DNA from: Bulleidia extructa W1219
Lineage (GTDB): Bacteria; Bacillota_I; Bacilli_A; Erysipelotrichales; Erysipelotrichaceae
Direction: 5' to 3'
NCBI RefSeq assembly: GCF_000177375.1
Contig: NZ_ADFR01000002.1
Coordinates: 1-64,000, forward strand
Length of the DNA stretch: 64,000 bases
Within the stretch, counting starts at the first letter, position 1, and every line of letters begins with the position of its first letter. This document shows, in pieces, positions 53,724 to 62,586 of the stretch. A program made the position numbers and the translations under genes. Below the pieces are notes generated by a model. That model did no database searches and was not told the origin of the DNA. It worked only from the letters and a program-made list of their open reading frames with translations.

Positions 53724-54937
53724 CCTTCTTCCTCCACTCTAACTCCCAGTTTTTTTAAATCTTCAAAGAAATTTGGATAACTTTTTTGAATGGCATTAGC
53801 ACCCTCAATCACCGTATTCTTTGTTAAAGTAGCTAAAACTGACAAAGCCATCACTATTCGATGATCATGATGCCCACTTAGAATTTGATTAGGACGTAAC
53901 TTTCCACCAGTGATAAAAGCTTCGTTCTCACCAACTTTCATTTCAATTCCCAGTTTCTTCAATTCTTCTCGCATCGCTTCAATACGATCCGATTCTTTGA
54001 AACGCAATCGCTTAATATTCACAAAATGACTAGTACCCTCCAATTGCGAAGAAACCGCCATTAATATCGGTCCCAAATCAGGGCATCCTTCCAAATCAAA
54101 GGAAGAAGCTTTTCTATTCTTCACCTGTTCTAAAAATGCCAGTATTTTAAAATCTGCTTGTTTTGAAAAGGAGTTCAGATTTTCAATAGACAATTCTTTT
54201 CGATGTAAAAAGGCTAAAGCATATAGAAAAGCTGCGGAACTATAATCTCCTTCCACCTCATATTTAAAGGCTTGGTAATGTTGATTTCCCGGAATCATAA
54301 AAAGATGATTGGTTCTTTCTATTCGAATACCGGCCAAGCAAAGCACATCCAGTGTTATTTCTACATAATCTTTTGAAACTAATTCACCTTGAATTTCTAG
54401 GGTGGAATCCCCTTTTAATAAAGGTAATGCTAATAATAAGCCCGTAATAAATTGAGAAGAAATTGTCCCGTCCACCACAAAATGACCCGCTTGAATAGGT
54501 CCCTTTACGAAAATAGAATGAGCTGTTTTTTCAAAGAAAAATTCTTTTTCTCTTGCCAGAAATTCGTAAATCGTTTGCGGTCTTTCTAACAGTCGTTTAG
54601 TCCCTTGAAATTTAACTATCCGATCCCCAATCAATACTAAAGGAATGAGAAAGCGAAGTGTTGATCCACTTTCATGGCAATCTAAAACAACTGAATTCTG
54701 AATTTTCCATTTTGGATAAATCGTGGTTTGACTTCCCTCTTGTCGAAAAGATACACCCAGCTTTTTCAAACAAGCCATTGTCGTTTGTATATCTTGATTA
54801 TTTGGAAGGTTTTGAATGGTTGAAACTTCTTTAGATAAAGAAGCCGCAATCAATGATCGATGTCCATAAGACTTGGAAGTCGGCATTTTCAAAGAAATGG
54901 TTTGAATGGTTGACTGATAAATACGCACTGATTTCAT
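53720..54937 (-). CDS. aroA: EPSP synthase (3-phosphoshikimate 1-carboxyvinyltransferase)
   Basis: A 405-aa enzyme transferring enolpyruvyl from PEP to shikimate-3-phosphate. It has KSYGHRSLIAASL (S3P site), GSTLRFLIPL, and LRFKESDRIEAMREELKKLG. Slightly short. Class I or II cannot be set by eye. ATGA overlaps with aroF and aroQ. Confidence 0.95.
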   Translation of the reverse strand: MKSVRIYQSTIQTISLKMPTSKSYGHRSLIAASLSKEVSTIQNLPNNQDIQTTMACLKKLGVSFRQEGSQTTIYPKWKIQNSVVLDCHESGSTLRFLIPLVLIGDRIVKFQGTKRLLERPQTIYEFLAREKEFFFEKTAHSIFVKGPIQAGHFVVDGTISSQFITGLLLALPLLKGDSTLEIQGELVSKDYVEITLDVLCLAGIRIERTNHLFMIPGNQHYQAFKYEVEGDYSSAAFLYALAFLHRKELSIENLNSFSKQADFKILAFLEQVKNRKASSFDLEGCPDLGPILMAVSSQLEGTSHFVNIKRLRFKESDRIEAMREELKKLGIEMKVGENEAFITGGKLRPNQILSGHHDHRIVMALSVLATLTKNTVIEGANAIQKSYPNFFEDLKKLGVRVEEEG

Positions 54938-55950
54938 AATTCACGACCGATTGCTTGAGCAACCAATTTTGCTTTTTGAACCAGTTCTTTCAATTTTTCC
55001 GGTTTTAATGATTGTGCTCCATCTGACCAAGCCGACTCCGGGTCATCATGCACTTCAATCATAAGACCATCTGCCCCGGCCGCAATGGCCGCCAAAGAAA
55101 CAGCTTCAATTAATTTCCAATCCCCTGTAGCGTGAGAAGGATCAACCACAATTGGAAGATGAGTTCTCTGTTTAATAATTGGAACAACCGCTAGATCCAT
55201 GGTATTGCGTGTATATTTTTCAAAACTACGAATACCTCGTTCACACAAAATGACATTGGGATTACCAGCCGCAAGAATATATTCCGCCGCCATAATCCAT
55301 TCTTCAATCGTCGCAGATAAGCCTCTTTTTAATAAAATGGGTTTCTTTGTATGACCAATAGCTTTCAACAAATCATAATTCTGCATGTTGCGAGCTCCAA
55401 TTTGAATTATATCCACCTTTTCAATGAATTCTTCTAATTGATTAGCTGACATCAATTCAGATATAATAGGTAGCCCTGTTTCCTCTTTAGCTTTTACCAT
55501 AGCCAAGATTCCTTCTTGCCCTAAACCTTGAAAAGAATAGGGAGAAGTTCTCGGTTTATACGCTCCACCTCGTAACACATCCGCCCCACACATCTTCACT
55601 TCTTTTCCAATACGACAAATTTGATTTTTACTTTCTACTGAACAGGGACCGGCTATCAAAACAATTTTCCCTTTTCCACCAATTTTCAAACGGCCAACTT
55701 CCACAATAGAATCTTCCGGGTGGAAAGCTCGATTAGCCAATTTATAAGGAACCGAAATACGACGAACCACTTCTACCCAAGGACTGGCTTTGATGGAACT
55801 TTCATCCAAAGAAGCAGTATCTCCTGTCAACCCGATGATATTAAATTCCTCTGCCGGAATCTCATGAACTTGTAGACCAAGGCTTTCAAAATGCTCACGC
55901 ATCTTTTGGATTTCTTCTCTTGGCATTCCTTTTTTCATCGTTATAATCAT
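54934..55950 (-). CDS. aroF: DAHP synthase (AroF-type)
   Basis: A 338-aa first enzyme of the pathway, joining PEP and erythrose-4-phosphate. An N-terminal ferredoxin-like domain (about 1-70) precedes the barrel with AGPCSVESK, LRGGAYKPRTSPYSFQGLG, LLKRGLSATIEEWIMAAEY and VVDPSHATGDW. The N-domain is often regulatory (aromatic amino acid feedback). ATGA overlap with aroE/K. Confidence 0.95.
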   Translation of the reverse strand: MIITMKKGMPREEIQKMREHFESLGLQVHEIPAEEFNIIGLTGDTASLDESSIKASPWVEVVRRISVPYKLANRAFHPEDSIVEVGRLKIGGKGKIVLIAGPCSVESKNQICRIGKEVKMCGADVLRGGAYKPRTSPYSFQGLGQEGILAMVKAKEETGLPIISELMSANQLEEFIEKVDIIQIGARNMQNYDLLKAIGHTKKPILLKRGLSATIEEWIMAAEYILAAGNPNVILCERGIRSFEKYTRNTMDLAVVPIIKQRTHLPIVVDPSHATGDWKLIEAVSLAAIAAGADGLMIEVHDDPESAWSDGAQSLKPEKLKELVQKAKLVAQAIGREL

Positions 55951-57137
55951 TTCAATTTCTCCTTCAAAGATACGATTGCCTCTTCTATAGACCGATTATT
56001 ATCCAGCTCTACATCCGCATAATAGGCATATCGTTCTTTTCTTTCTTGATAGACTCTATATAAGTCTTCTTTTGAAGCATAAAGAGGTCGATTATTTTCC
56101 AAAATCATGCGATCAATATCTCTTTTGACCCAAACCAAAAGCCCATTTGCCCTTAAATAAGTCATTGCCTCTTCATTTAAAATAACACCACCACCGGTAG
56201 AAATCACTTGGTGATTCAATCGAGATACTTCTTTCGCTACCTCTAACTCCTTTTTGCGAAAATAGGCTTCTCCCTTTTCTTGAAAAAGACGGGAAATGGA
56301 AAGCCCTTCTTGTTCAACAATGATTTCATCCATTTCCACTGTTTGAGCATCAAAAGCTTTCGCTATTGTACTTTTGCCAGCCATCGCCATACCAATGAAC
56401 ACAATATTTCTTTGTTCAAAACATAAAGCTCTTAAACAAGCTTGAATCTCCTCTTCCGAAATCATTTTCCCCGAAAAAATCTCATCCGCTTTCGCCGCTT
56501 GACGAACCAACATTTCAAGACCACCAATAGATGGACAACCGGCTTCTTGAAGAAGCTTGGTGCGTAAAGGATTCGCGACAATATCCACCAACCATTCCAT
56601 TCGTGAAAAATCCAAATATTTCGCTATACTTTCGTTCATGTTTGGGTACATGCCCAATGGGGTACAATTCACAACCGCTTGATAATTTACTTTCCCAATT
56701 TCATCGTAAAGAATGGTGTTTTCTTTTTTGTAACGAGAAACCAGTTGTACGTTAGCTCCTTCTTGGCGAAGAATGTAGCTGATGGCTTTTGAAGCCCCTC
56801 CTGTCCCAAATACCAAAACATTCTTATCTTTAGCCTTAAACCCATGAGCTTTTAAACAATCCGCAAAGCCTGAAGCATCGGTATTGTATCCTACACGATG
56901 ATGAATCGTATTAACCGCCCCTATTTCTCTTGCTTCTGGACTTAGATTCTTTAAGAAAGGAATGACTTTTTCTTTATAAGGAATTGTTACATTCAAATCT
57001 TGATCTTCTGCTAAGAAAGATTTCAATTCACGTTCTTGAATATCCAATAAAGAATATTCTTTACCTAAAAAGAAATGATGAATGAAGGGAGATTTAGAGT
57101 GAGATAACGGGTGACCAATTAAACCGAATTTTGCCAT
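55947..57137 (-). CDS. aroE-aroK: Fused shikimate dehydrogenase/shikimate kinase
   Basis: A 396-aa bifunctional enzyme. The N-terminal half (about 1-240) is AroE: LIGHPLSHSKSPFIH, NVTIPYKE, TDASGF and VFGTGGASKAISY. The C-terminal half (about 245-396) is AroK: IVFIGMAMAGKSTIAKAF (P-loop), MDEIIVEQEGLSI, STGGGVILN. It does steps 4 and 5. I chose MAKFGLIG (57137) for the ribosome site spacing. It overlaps aroC by 19 bp. Confidence 0.93.
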   Translation of the reverse strand: MAKFGLIGHPLSHSKSPFIHHFFLGKEYSLLDIQERELKSFLAEDQDLNVTIPYKEKVIPFLKNLSPEAREIGAVNTIHHRVGYNTDASGFADCLKAHGFKAKDKNVLVFGTGGASKAISYILRQEGANVQLVSRYKKENTILYDEIGKVNYQAVVNCTPLGMYPNMNESIAKYLDFSRMEWLVDIVANPLRTKLLQEAGCPSIGGLEMLVRQAAKADEIFSGKMISEEEIQACLRALCFEQRNIVFIGMAMAGKSTIAKAFDAQTVEMDEIIVEQEGLSISRLFQEKGEAYFRKKELEVAKEVSRLNHQVISTGGGVILNEEAMTYLRANGLLVWVKRDIDRMILENNRPLYASKEDLYRVYQERKERYAYYADVELDNNRSIEEAIVSLKEKLK

Positions 57138-58210
57138 AGACATTCCTGTTCTCTTTTCAAATAAGCGTCTAAAAGTACAAAAGCAGTCACGGCATCCACC
57201 ACCGGTCTGACTCGATGGATAATTGCCGGATCATGTCTTCCTTGAATTTCAACTGTGGTATTGGTTTGTGTCTGAAGATCGATGGTTTCTTGAACCAAAC
57301 CAATTGAAGAAGTTGGCTTCACCACCGTATGAAACACCAATGGCATACCATTAGAAAGGCCACCATTAATACCACCATTATGATTCGTCTTTGTTTTTAC
57401 TTTCCCTTTTTCATAAAATAAAACATCATTGACTTCAGAACCTTTATATTGTGCAAAATCAAAACCCAAGCCAAAGGAAACACCTTTGATTGCCGGTATA
57501 GAAAATAAAATTTTGGATAAATTTGACTCCAAACTATCAAATATCGGATCCCCCAATCCCACTGGCAAGCCAACCACTGCTGTCTCTAAAATACCACCTA
57601 TCGAGTCTTTTTCCTCCTTTATCTTTAAAAGATATTCTTGCATCGTCTTAGAAATTGAACTATCTAAAACCGGGAAATTCAACCGGCTTAATTTTTGAAT
57701 ATCCTTTTCATAATTTTCAAAAGATCGATCTTGAAAACGATACAGCCTTTTAATATGACTACCAATATAAACGCCTTTATCTTCTAACAGTTTTTGACAA
57801 ATAGCTCCTCCCACCACAAAAGCAGCGGTTAAACGGCCACTAAAAATAGCCCCACCAGCAAGATTCATATACCCAAAATACTTTTCATAAGCTGCATAAT
57901 CTGCATGGGAAGGTCTTGGCTTATGAAGTTCATAATCTTTAGACTGCACATTTTTATTTTTCAAAATAAACGCAATGGCGTTACCTTCTGTATATCCTTG
58001 ATGGATGCCCGACAAGAAAGTAGGGACATCTTCCTCTTGTCTGGAAGTGGAGATAGATCCTTTCGCTTTTCGAAGATTTAATTTTTCTTGGATATATTCT
58101 AAAGGCAACTCAACCCCGGCAGGAATACCATCTAAAATTCCACCGATTACAGAACCATGGCTTTCTCCAAAAATCGTCAAACGAATACGTTCACCAATAC
58201 TATTAGACAT
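57119..58210 (-). CDS. aroC: Chorismate synthase
   Basis: A 363-aa FMN-dependent enzyme making chorismate, last step: TIFGESHGSVIGGILDGIPAG, GRLTAAFVVGGAICQ, HNGGINGGLSNGMPL and GRHDPAIIHRVRPVV. Overlaps aroB by 8 bp. Confidence 0.96.
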   Translation of the reverse strand: MSNSIGERIRLTIFGESHGSVIGGILDGIPAGVELPLEYIQEKLNLRKAKGSISTSRQEEDVPTFLSGIHQGYTEGNAIAFILKNKNVQSKDYELHKPRPSHADYAAYEKYFGYMNLAGGAIFSGRLTAAFVVGGAICQKLLEDKGVYIGSHIKRLYRFQDRSFENYEKDIQKLSRLNFPVLDSSISKTMQEYLLKIKEEKDSIGGILETAVVGLPVGLGDPIFDSLESNLSKILFSIPAIKGVSFGLGFDFAQYKGSEVNDVLFYEKGKVKTKTNHNGGINGGLSNGMPLVFHTVVKPTSSIGLVQETIDLQTQTNTTVEIQGRHDPAIIHRVRPVVDAVTAFVLLDAYLKREQECLWQNSV

Positions 58211-59198
58211 CTATACTCCTTTCCAATTCTGCCAACGAAACAGTTTGAATAACAGCTTCTCCTATCTTTTTAACCAAAACAATTGAAATACCGGTAGAAT
58301 TTACCTTTTTATCCTGATGGATGTATCGTAATAATTCTTCCTGTTTCACCGGATATACAATTGGACAATGTAGTTTTTTTAAAATACATTGAACCCTTGA
58401 TTTTAAAGGTTCTTCTAACATTTTCAACATACCAAGTCCAACCGCTTCTCCGTGTAACAATTCTCCTTTAGCATAAGATTCATACGCATGGCCCCAAGTA
58501 TGACCAAAATTCAAAATCATTCTTGGCCCTGTTTCTTTTTCATCTTCTTCAATGACTTTCTTTTTCACCAATAAACTTTTTTCAATAACGGTTTCTAGAG
58601 GAAAAGAATCTTGTTCTAAAAGATAAACCAAGCTATCATCCGCAATCAACCCGGCCTTTAAAGCTTCTACTAATCCATTATAAACCTGCCTTTTCGACAA
58701 TGTTTCTAGAACAGTAGGATCCATCAAAACCATCTCAGGTTGGTAAAATGTACCCACCATATTTTTATAGCCACCCAAATTAATTGCCGTTTTCCCTCCA
58801 ATAGAAGAATCAATCATCGCTAAAGTGGTGGTCGGGATTTGAATATAAGCAATTCCACGCCGATACGTACTCGCCACAAAACCGGCCAGATCTCCAACAA
58901 CCCCACCTCCAAGAGCTAAAATCACATCTTGGCGTGTCACTTCCAGAGATAATAATCGTTCCATCAGAAAAGTATACGAAGTCATGGTTTTATGACTTTC
59001 TCCCTGTTCAAATTCAATTAGATTAGAATTAGGTAATTGACTTAAAATGAGCTCTTTCCACTTTTTAGGAACGCCTGTATCACTAATGACAATATATCGC
59101 TTATACAACTCTAAATAGAAATCTAAGTGATGTAATAAGCCAGCTTCCAAATAAATTGAATACTGTTTACTTTTGGTTTGAATCTCTATTTTTTTCAT
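58203..59198 (-). CDS. aroB: 3-Dehydroquinate synthase
   Basis: A 331-aa NAD-dependent cyclase, second step. Seen are LALGGGVVGDLAGFVASTYRRGI (NAD site), TTTLAMIDSSIGGKTAINLGGYKNMVG, and NFGHTWGHAYES (metal site). First gene of the operon. GGGAGAAAG is the ribosome site. The leader is short and I see no T-box or other regulator. Confidence 0.95.
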   Translation of the reverse strand: MKKIEIQTKSKQYSIYLEAGLLHHLDFYLELYKRYIVISDTGVPKKWKELILSQLPNSNLIEFEQGESHKTMTSYTFLMERLLSLEVTRQDVILALGGGVVGDLAGFVASTYRRGIAYIQIPTTTLAMIDSSIGGKTAINLGGYKNMVGTFYQPEMVLMDPTVLETLSKRQVYNGLVEALKAGLIADDSLVYLLEQDSFPLETVIEKSLLVKKKVIEEDEKETGPRMILNFGHTWGHAYESYAKGELLHGEAVGLGMLKMLEEPLKSRVQCILKKLHCPIVYPVKQEELLRYIHQDKKVNSTGISIVLVKKIGEAVIQTVSLAELERSIDV

Positions 59199-59522
59199 TT
59201 CTTTCTCCCACTCAATTGTATCAAAAAAGCTGATATTGACTGATTAATGATAACTTTCTTCCCTATTTCTTTCAATCTCGCATCAAGAAAACTTAAAGGA
59301 AGGTCAAATGAAAATCTGTAGACTTTTTTACTTTGTTGGTTAATCTTTTTCAAAATAACTTCAACTGTTCAAACAGCAATACATGCGTTTTTATCTCATT
59401 CAGATTTTTTATCTTTATCTAAACTTAAAATTCTACGAAGCAAGTATCTCAATCAGTTTCGATCTTCTCATAATCTGATGGCACAATGGATACAATCCAT
59501 TTGACAAGGCTAATTTAGAGTA
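59199..59522. other. 324-bp AT-rich gap upstream of aroB
   Basis: No gene of convincing length. It holds the aroB extended -10 (59215-59223) and an 11-codon plus-strand ORF (59308-59343) with an AAGGAAGG site, which I do not consider supported. No T-box or tryptophan-type leader motif was found. Confidence 0.5.
59215..59223 (-). promoter_or_regulatory. Extended -10 promoter of the shikimate operon
   Basis: TGATACAAT on the minus strand, 16 nt before the aroB ATG, so the leader is only about 10 nt. Same nonamer as the TetR promoter. Confidence 0.6.
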
Positions 59523-59548
59523 AAAGAAAAAGGCTGATCTCTCAGCCT
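59523..59548 (-). terminator. Terminator of panE
   Basis: AGGCTGA-GAGA-TCAGCCT hairpin (59531-59548) then T-run on the minus strand; the panE TAG stop is in the first stem arm. Confidence 0.9.
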
Positions 59549-60470
59549 ATTGAATCTTTAAAACATGTTCTTTCGCATGAACCAAATCTGTAATCATATG
59601 ACAGTATGGTGTTGGAATACCTAGGGAATCTCCTTTCTTCGCTACAGCTCCATTGATGTAATCAATTTCTGTTAAACGATGATTTTGAACCAAATCTTGG
59701 TGCATTGATGGATAGTGACCTGCTGCCACAACAGATGTGTGCATCACATAATCTTTAATGGCCTGCTCATCTAATTTCACGCCAGTAGCTTCACCGACCA
59801 TCACAAATTCATGAATGATTGTATCCACTACTCTTAAAGCTTCTTCACTCGCAAAAAATTCACCAATCGTACAATCCAATAAAGCACAAGTGGAATTCAT
59901 AGTACCATTGACACACGCTTTACGCCAAATAGATGGAACGACATCTTCATCATAAGTGACTTTCAAACCGGCTTCATTCAACAAGTCTACAAAAACCATC
60001 GCTTCCTTTTCACCAGATTGATCAATGGATTGTAAGTTCACTGAACCAGTGGCTGTTAACAGAGCTGTCCCTGGCCCTTTTAAGCCGGCTGTCCAAACCG
60101 TCACTCCCATTAAAATATTTTTTTCCGGAATATATTTCTTGATGACATCTTCATGTCCTAAGCCATTTAAAAGACATAGAACTTTAGTCTTATCAGTAAT
60201 AATTCCCTTAAGACTTTGAAGCATAGTTTCCAACTGCATAGCTTTTGTGAATAGGACAATAAAATCCGCTTTTTGAGTCGCTTCTTCCGGTCTCATGATT
60301 GGAATATGAACACAATCTTCGTGATCCCCCACAATCTTTAAACCATCTTTTTGAATGGCTTTAATATGATCTTCCCATTTATCTAGTAAGATAACTTCCT
60401 TACCAGCCTTAAACAATTGATAACCAAAGCGACATCCCATCGCACCAGATCCAGCAATATATGTTAACAT
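59547..60470 (-). CDS. panE: 2-Dehydropantoate 2-reductase (ketopantoate reductase)
   Basis: A 307-aa NADPH-dependent reductase of the PanE/ApbA family: IAGSGAMGCRFGYQL (Rossmann start), VLFTKAMQLE and IWRKACVNGTMNSTCALLD with the conserved Lys. Makes pantoate for CoA, but related enzymes reduce other 2-keto acids. Its only neighbour is the EIIC-like permease 21 bp upstream, so the pair is probably one transport/reduction unit. Confidence 0.9.
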   Translation of the reverse strand: MLTYIAGSGAMGCRFGYQLFKAGKEVILLDKWEDHIKAIQKDGLKIVGDHEDCVHIPIMRPEEATQKADFIVLFTKAMQLETMLQSLKGIITDKTKVLCLLNGLGHEDVIKKYIPEKNILMGVTVWTAGLKGPGTALLTATGSVNLQSIDQSGEKEAMVFVDLLNEAGLKVTYDEDVVPSIWRKACVNGTMNSTCALLDCTIGEFFASEEALRVVDTIIHEFVMVGEATGVKLDEQAIKDYVMHTSVVAAGHYPSMHQDLVQNHRLTEIDYINGAVAKKGDSLGIPTPYCHMITDLVHAKEHVLKIQ

Positions 60471-60491
60471 TTTTCTTCCTTCTTTCTATTC

Positions 60492-61559
60492 TTAACCTTT
60501 AAACACAAAGATTTCTTTCTTATATAGATGGAGAACATCCCCTAAAACTTTATCCACTACATAGCCAACGGCGAAAGGAACGGCAATCCAAGCAATAACC
60601 ATACCAATCACTCCGACAGATCCCGCATTTAAAGCGGCTAGCGGAGAAACTAAACCCACAAAACCAAAACCGGCTGAACCGGGTGTCCCAACCATTCCTA
60701 AAATAGGAACTGATAAGGAACTAATCGCTGCCGTCAAGGCTACCGGTAACGCCATAATTGGATTTGTTAAAAAATTAGGCATCATCATCTTCATACCACC
60801 CAACGCAATTGCAGTAGGGACACCAGGCTTATTCACCTTTAAAGTAGCCCAAACCAACAAAGCTGCCGCACTAGCAACTCCCATACCGGCCGCTGCTGAA
60901 GACATACCATTTAACCCAATTGCCAACCCGATTGCAACGGTGGAAATTGGTGAAATAATAATAATGGAGAATGAAATCGAAATAAGAATACTCATTAAGA
61001 TTGGTTGTAAGGTAGTAAAGGAATTAATACCTCGTCCAATTAATGTGGTAATCATGGAAACATATGGTAAAGTCAACGTACCGATCCAACCAACTCCAAA
61101 ACCAACAACAATCGGTAACAGAACCAAATTTAATGACCCCAATTTCGGACTGACTGCTTGAATCACCAAAACAGCCAAAGCCGCAATCAACATGGTATTA
61201 ATAACATCCCCAATACCGGCTAATTGGAATAGCCCTACTCCCTTACCTGCCACAGTTGCCATTGTAAATTTCCAAGCTCCTGAAGCAATATAAGTCGTTC
61301 CAGCCAACGTAGCAGATTGAATGGGATTCATCTTAAATTGCATACCAATTAAGAAACCAGCCATAATTGGTGTGAAAAATTGGAATACAGTTACAATATG
61401 AAGCCAATTAGCCACTAGTGGATTTGAAGCAAATGGCTTGAGAAATGTAGCTAGAATTGCATTCGGAATTAAAGCAACTACAATCGCAACAGTCGTTCCA
61501 TTCAAAATTTTAAGAATAAATGAACCAACTGTCTCCTTTTGAACAGCTTTTTCAGACAT
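60492..61559 (-). CDS. EIIC-like membrane permease (PTS_EIIC_2 family)
   Basis: A 355-aa membrane protein with about 10 helices, similar to the PTS_EIIC_2 family, which has no EIIA/EIIB partner in this window. FFTPIMAGFLIGMQF, IISPISTVAIGLAIGLNGMSSAAAGMG and TPGSAGFGFVG are loop motifs. Not a classical sugar EIIC. The TAGGAGGT ribosome site is strong. With panE it could import a keto acid or pantoate precursor; inference only. Confidence 0.8.
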   Translation of the reverse strand: MSEKAVQKETVGSFILKILNGTTVAIVVALIPNAILATFLKPFASNPLVANWLHIVTVFQFFTPIMAGFLIGMQFKMNPIQSATLAGTTYIASGAWKFTMATVAGKGVGLFQLAGIGDVINTMLIAALAVLVIQAVSPKLGSLNLVLLPIVVGFGVGWIGTLTLPYVSMITTLIGRGINSFTTLQPILMSILISISFSIIIISPISTVAIGLAIGLNGMSSAAAGMGVASAAALLVWATLKVNKPGVPTAIALGGMKMMMPNFLTNPIMALPVALTAAISSLSVPILGMVGTPGSAGFGFVGLVSPLAALNAGSVGVIGMVIAWIAVPFAVGYVVDKVLGDVLHLYKKEIFVFKG

Positions 61560-61640
61560 ACTTGTCTACCTCCTAACATGTGAGTAATTTCACTATATAT
61601 TTTTATAGTAATTCTTCTCCTTTTAAATTCAAGTAAAACG

Positions 61641-61646
61641 ATTATA
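61641..61646 (-). promoter_or_regulatory. -10 of the EIIC-panE unit
   Basis: Perfect TATAAT on the minus strand, about 82 nt before the ATG; no good -35. Confidence 0.55.
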
Positions 61647-61657
61647 AAATTCTCTAA

Positions 61658-61679
61658 AATATCACCGATTTTTGATATT
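61658..61679. promoter_or_regulatory. Inverted repeat AATATC-N10-GATATT
   Basis: It covers the -35 position of the EIIC-panE promoter, so it is a plausible operator. Confidence 0.4.
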
Positions 61680-61692
61680 ATTTTTAAAATAA
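61678..61692. promoter_or_regulatory. 15-bp perfect palindrome TTATTTTTAAAATAA
   Basis: 7-bp arms around one centre base, adjoining the IR at 61658-61679. May be a second operator, or chance in AT-rich DNA. Confidence 0.3.
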
Positions 61693-61910
61693 CGAATTCA
61701 ACACTTTATAAAATCATCATCTTCTAAATTAAAAAAATTAGAATTCAAAGCCTTTCAAATTAACTTTTGTTTCATTATTTCATAAACAAGCGCTTTTTTT
61801 ACATTTTTCATTTTTATAAAATATTTTTAACCCATCTGATAAAACATTCCCTAAATCTTTCAAAATTCTTTCTCTTAGATCTTGAAAATAGTCTCTCATT
61901 CACCTCATAG

Positions 61911-62168
61911 GCAGAAAAAGAAACATTTAGCTTTTGCTTTGACGGTATCCCGGAAGCTTCAATTGTGGCAGTAAGTACCGTTGGGGTTAAGCGTGATGAT
62001 GACGCCTTACAAGTTTGGAAAGACGGTATGGACGCTATGATCGATAAAATAAAGCCTTCTGTGATACTGGTATATGGTGGTAAGTTGGAATATGCTTATA
62101 ATGAGGATATAGAAGTGAAATATTTTAAAAATAAAGTAACAGAAAGGATGAAGCATGAAAAGAAATGA
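61911..62168 (+). pseudogene. 5'-truncated DUF4417-family gene remnant
   Basis: The plus-strand frame from 61911 codes ETFSFCFDGIPEASIVAVST, then VGVKRDDDAL, KIKPSVILVYGGKLEY and FKNKVTERMK. This matches the C-terminal half of DUF4417 proteins, found in phages and integrative elements. A TAG at 61908-61910 closes the frame upstream, so the N-terminal half is lost. It may still be read from a GTG at 61965. Confidence 0.75.
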
Positions 62169-62427
62169 TTTTATAAAGAACTTAGAATTTACCGGCAAAT
62201 ACATTCTTTACTATAAAAACAAAGAAATTGAGATATATGAGGATTGTATTCTTGGAATTGATGGAAAAAGAAAACGATATAATAGTTTTAAGGAATTATT
62301 TGACATAGATATTTTTGATAAAAAAATTGGTGATATAGTAGATGAATTAAAAAAGTATGATAAATCATGCCACTATCATATTCCAATAATGATGTTTGAT
62401 GAAAGCGGTAATGAAGTAATTTTATAA
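62155..62427 (+). CDS. Unknown 90-aa protein of mobile-element type
   Basis: A 90-aa charged, Lys/Asp/Glu-rich protein starting MKRNDFIKNLEF. The start lies in the end of the DUF4417 remnant (14-bp overlap), with AAAGGA upstream, a phage-like tight layout. No domain recognised. Followed by a hairpin (62433-62457). Confidence 0.65.
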   Translation: MKRNDFIKNLEFTGKYILYYKNKEIEIYEDCILGIDGKRKRYNSFKELFDIDIFDKKIGDIVDELKKYDKSCHYHIPIMMFDESGNEVIL

Positions 62428-62432
62428 ATATC

Positions 62433-62457
62433 AAAAGGCGCATAAACAGCGCTTTTT
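62433..62457 (+). terminator. Probable terminator after the 90-aa gene
   Basis: GCGC-N7-GCGC stem with AAA/TTT extension and one bulged G, then TTTTTATTTT. Confidence 0.5.
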
Positions 62458-62476
62458 ATTTTGAAAGGAAAAAATA

Positions 62477-62542
62477 ATGGATGGAAGAGGTGCGAGTATA
62501 AAGATAAAAAGTAAGGAAGAAACTAAAAAAGAGCTATTTTAA
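62477..62542 (+). pseudogene. Truncated 21-codon phage/element ORF
   Basis: After GAAAGG, the frame MDGRGASIKIKSKEE... starts like the MxGRGxS phage or element proteins but stops after 21 codons at TAA just before the IS3-like end. It is probably a gene cut by an insertion or deletion. Confidence 0.45.
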
Positions 62543-62561
62543 AGTGAACCTCCTCAGTCAT

Positions 62562-62586
62562 TGTCCAACTTTTAGGATTCACTTCA
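62562..62586. mobile_element. Orphan IS3-family (IS150-group) terminal inverted repeat
   Basis: Read on the minus strand, these 25 bp begin TGAAGTGAATCC and end AAAAGTTGGACA, close to the IR pattern TGAAnTGnnCC...AAGTTGGACA of IS150-type elements. No transposase or partner repeat is in the window. Confidence 0.45.

Larger units (their letters stand above)
61560..61910. other. 351-bp gap upstream of the EIIC gene
   Basis: Very AT-rich, no gene. It contains the EIIC promoter and two dyads (61658-61692), and the junction with the mobile-element scar near 61900. Confidence 0.5.

Noticed and set aside
59308-59343. An 11-codon plus-strand ORF with an AAGGAAGG site upstream of aroB
   Set aside because: Too short, opposite in strand to aroB, and no conserved peptide or attenuator structure around it.
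59199-59522. T-box or aromatic amino acid leader before aroB
   Set aside because: No specifier loop, T-box motif or terminator/antiterminator pair found; the leader after the likely promoter is only about 10 nt.
60025-60219. Plus-strand ORFs inside panE and other genes (for example 60025-60219)
   Set aside because: They lie in other frames of well-recognised genes, without ribosome sites or recognisable products.
61911-62586. An active prophage or defence island
   Set aside because: Only remnants are present: no integrase, structural, nuclease or helicase genes.
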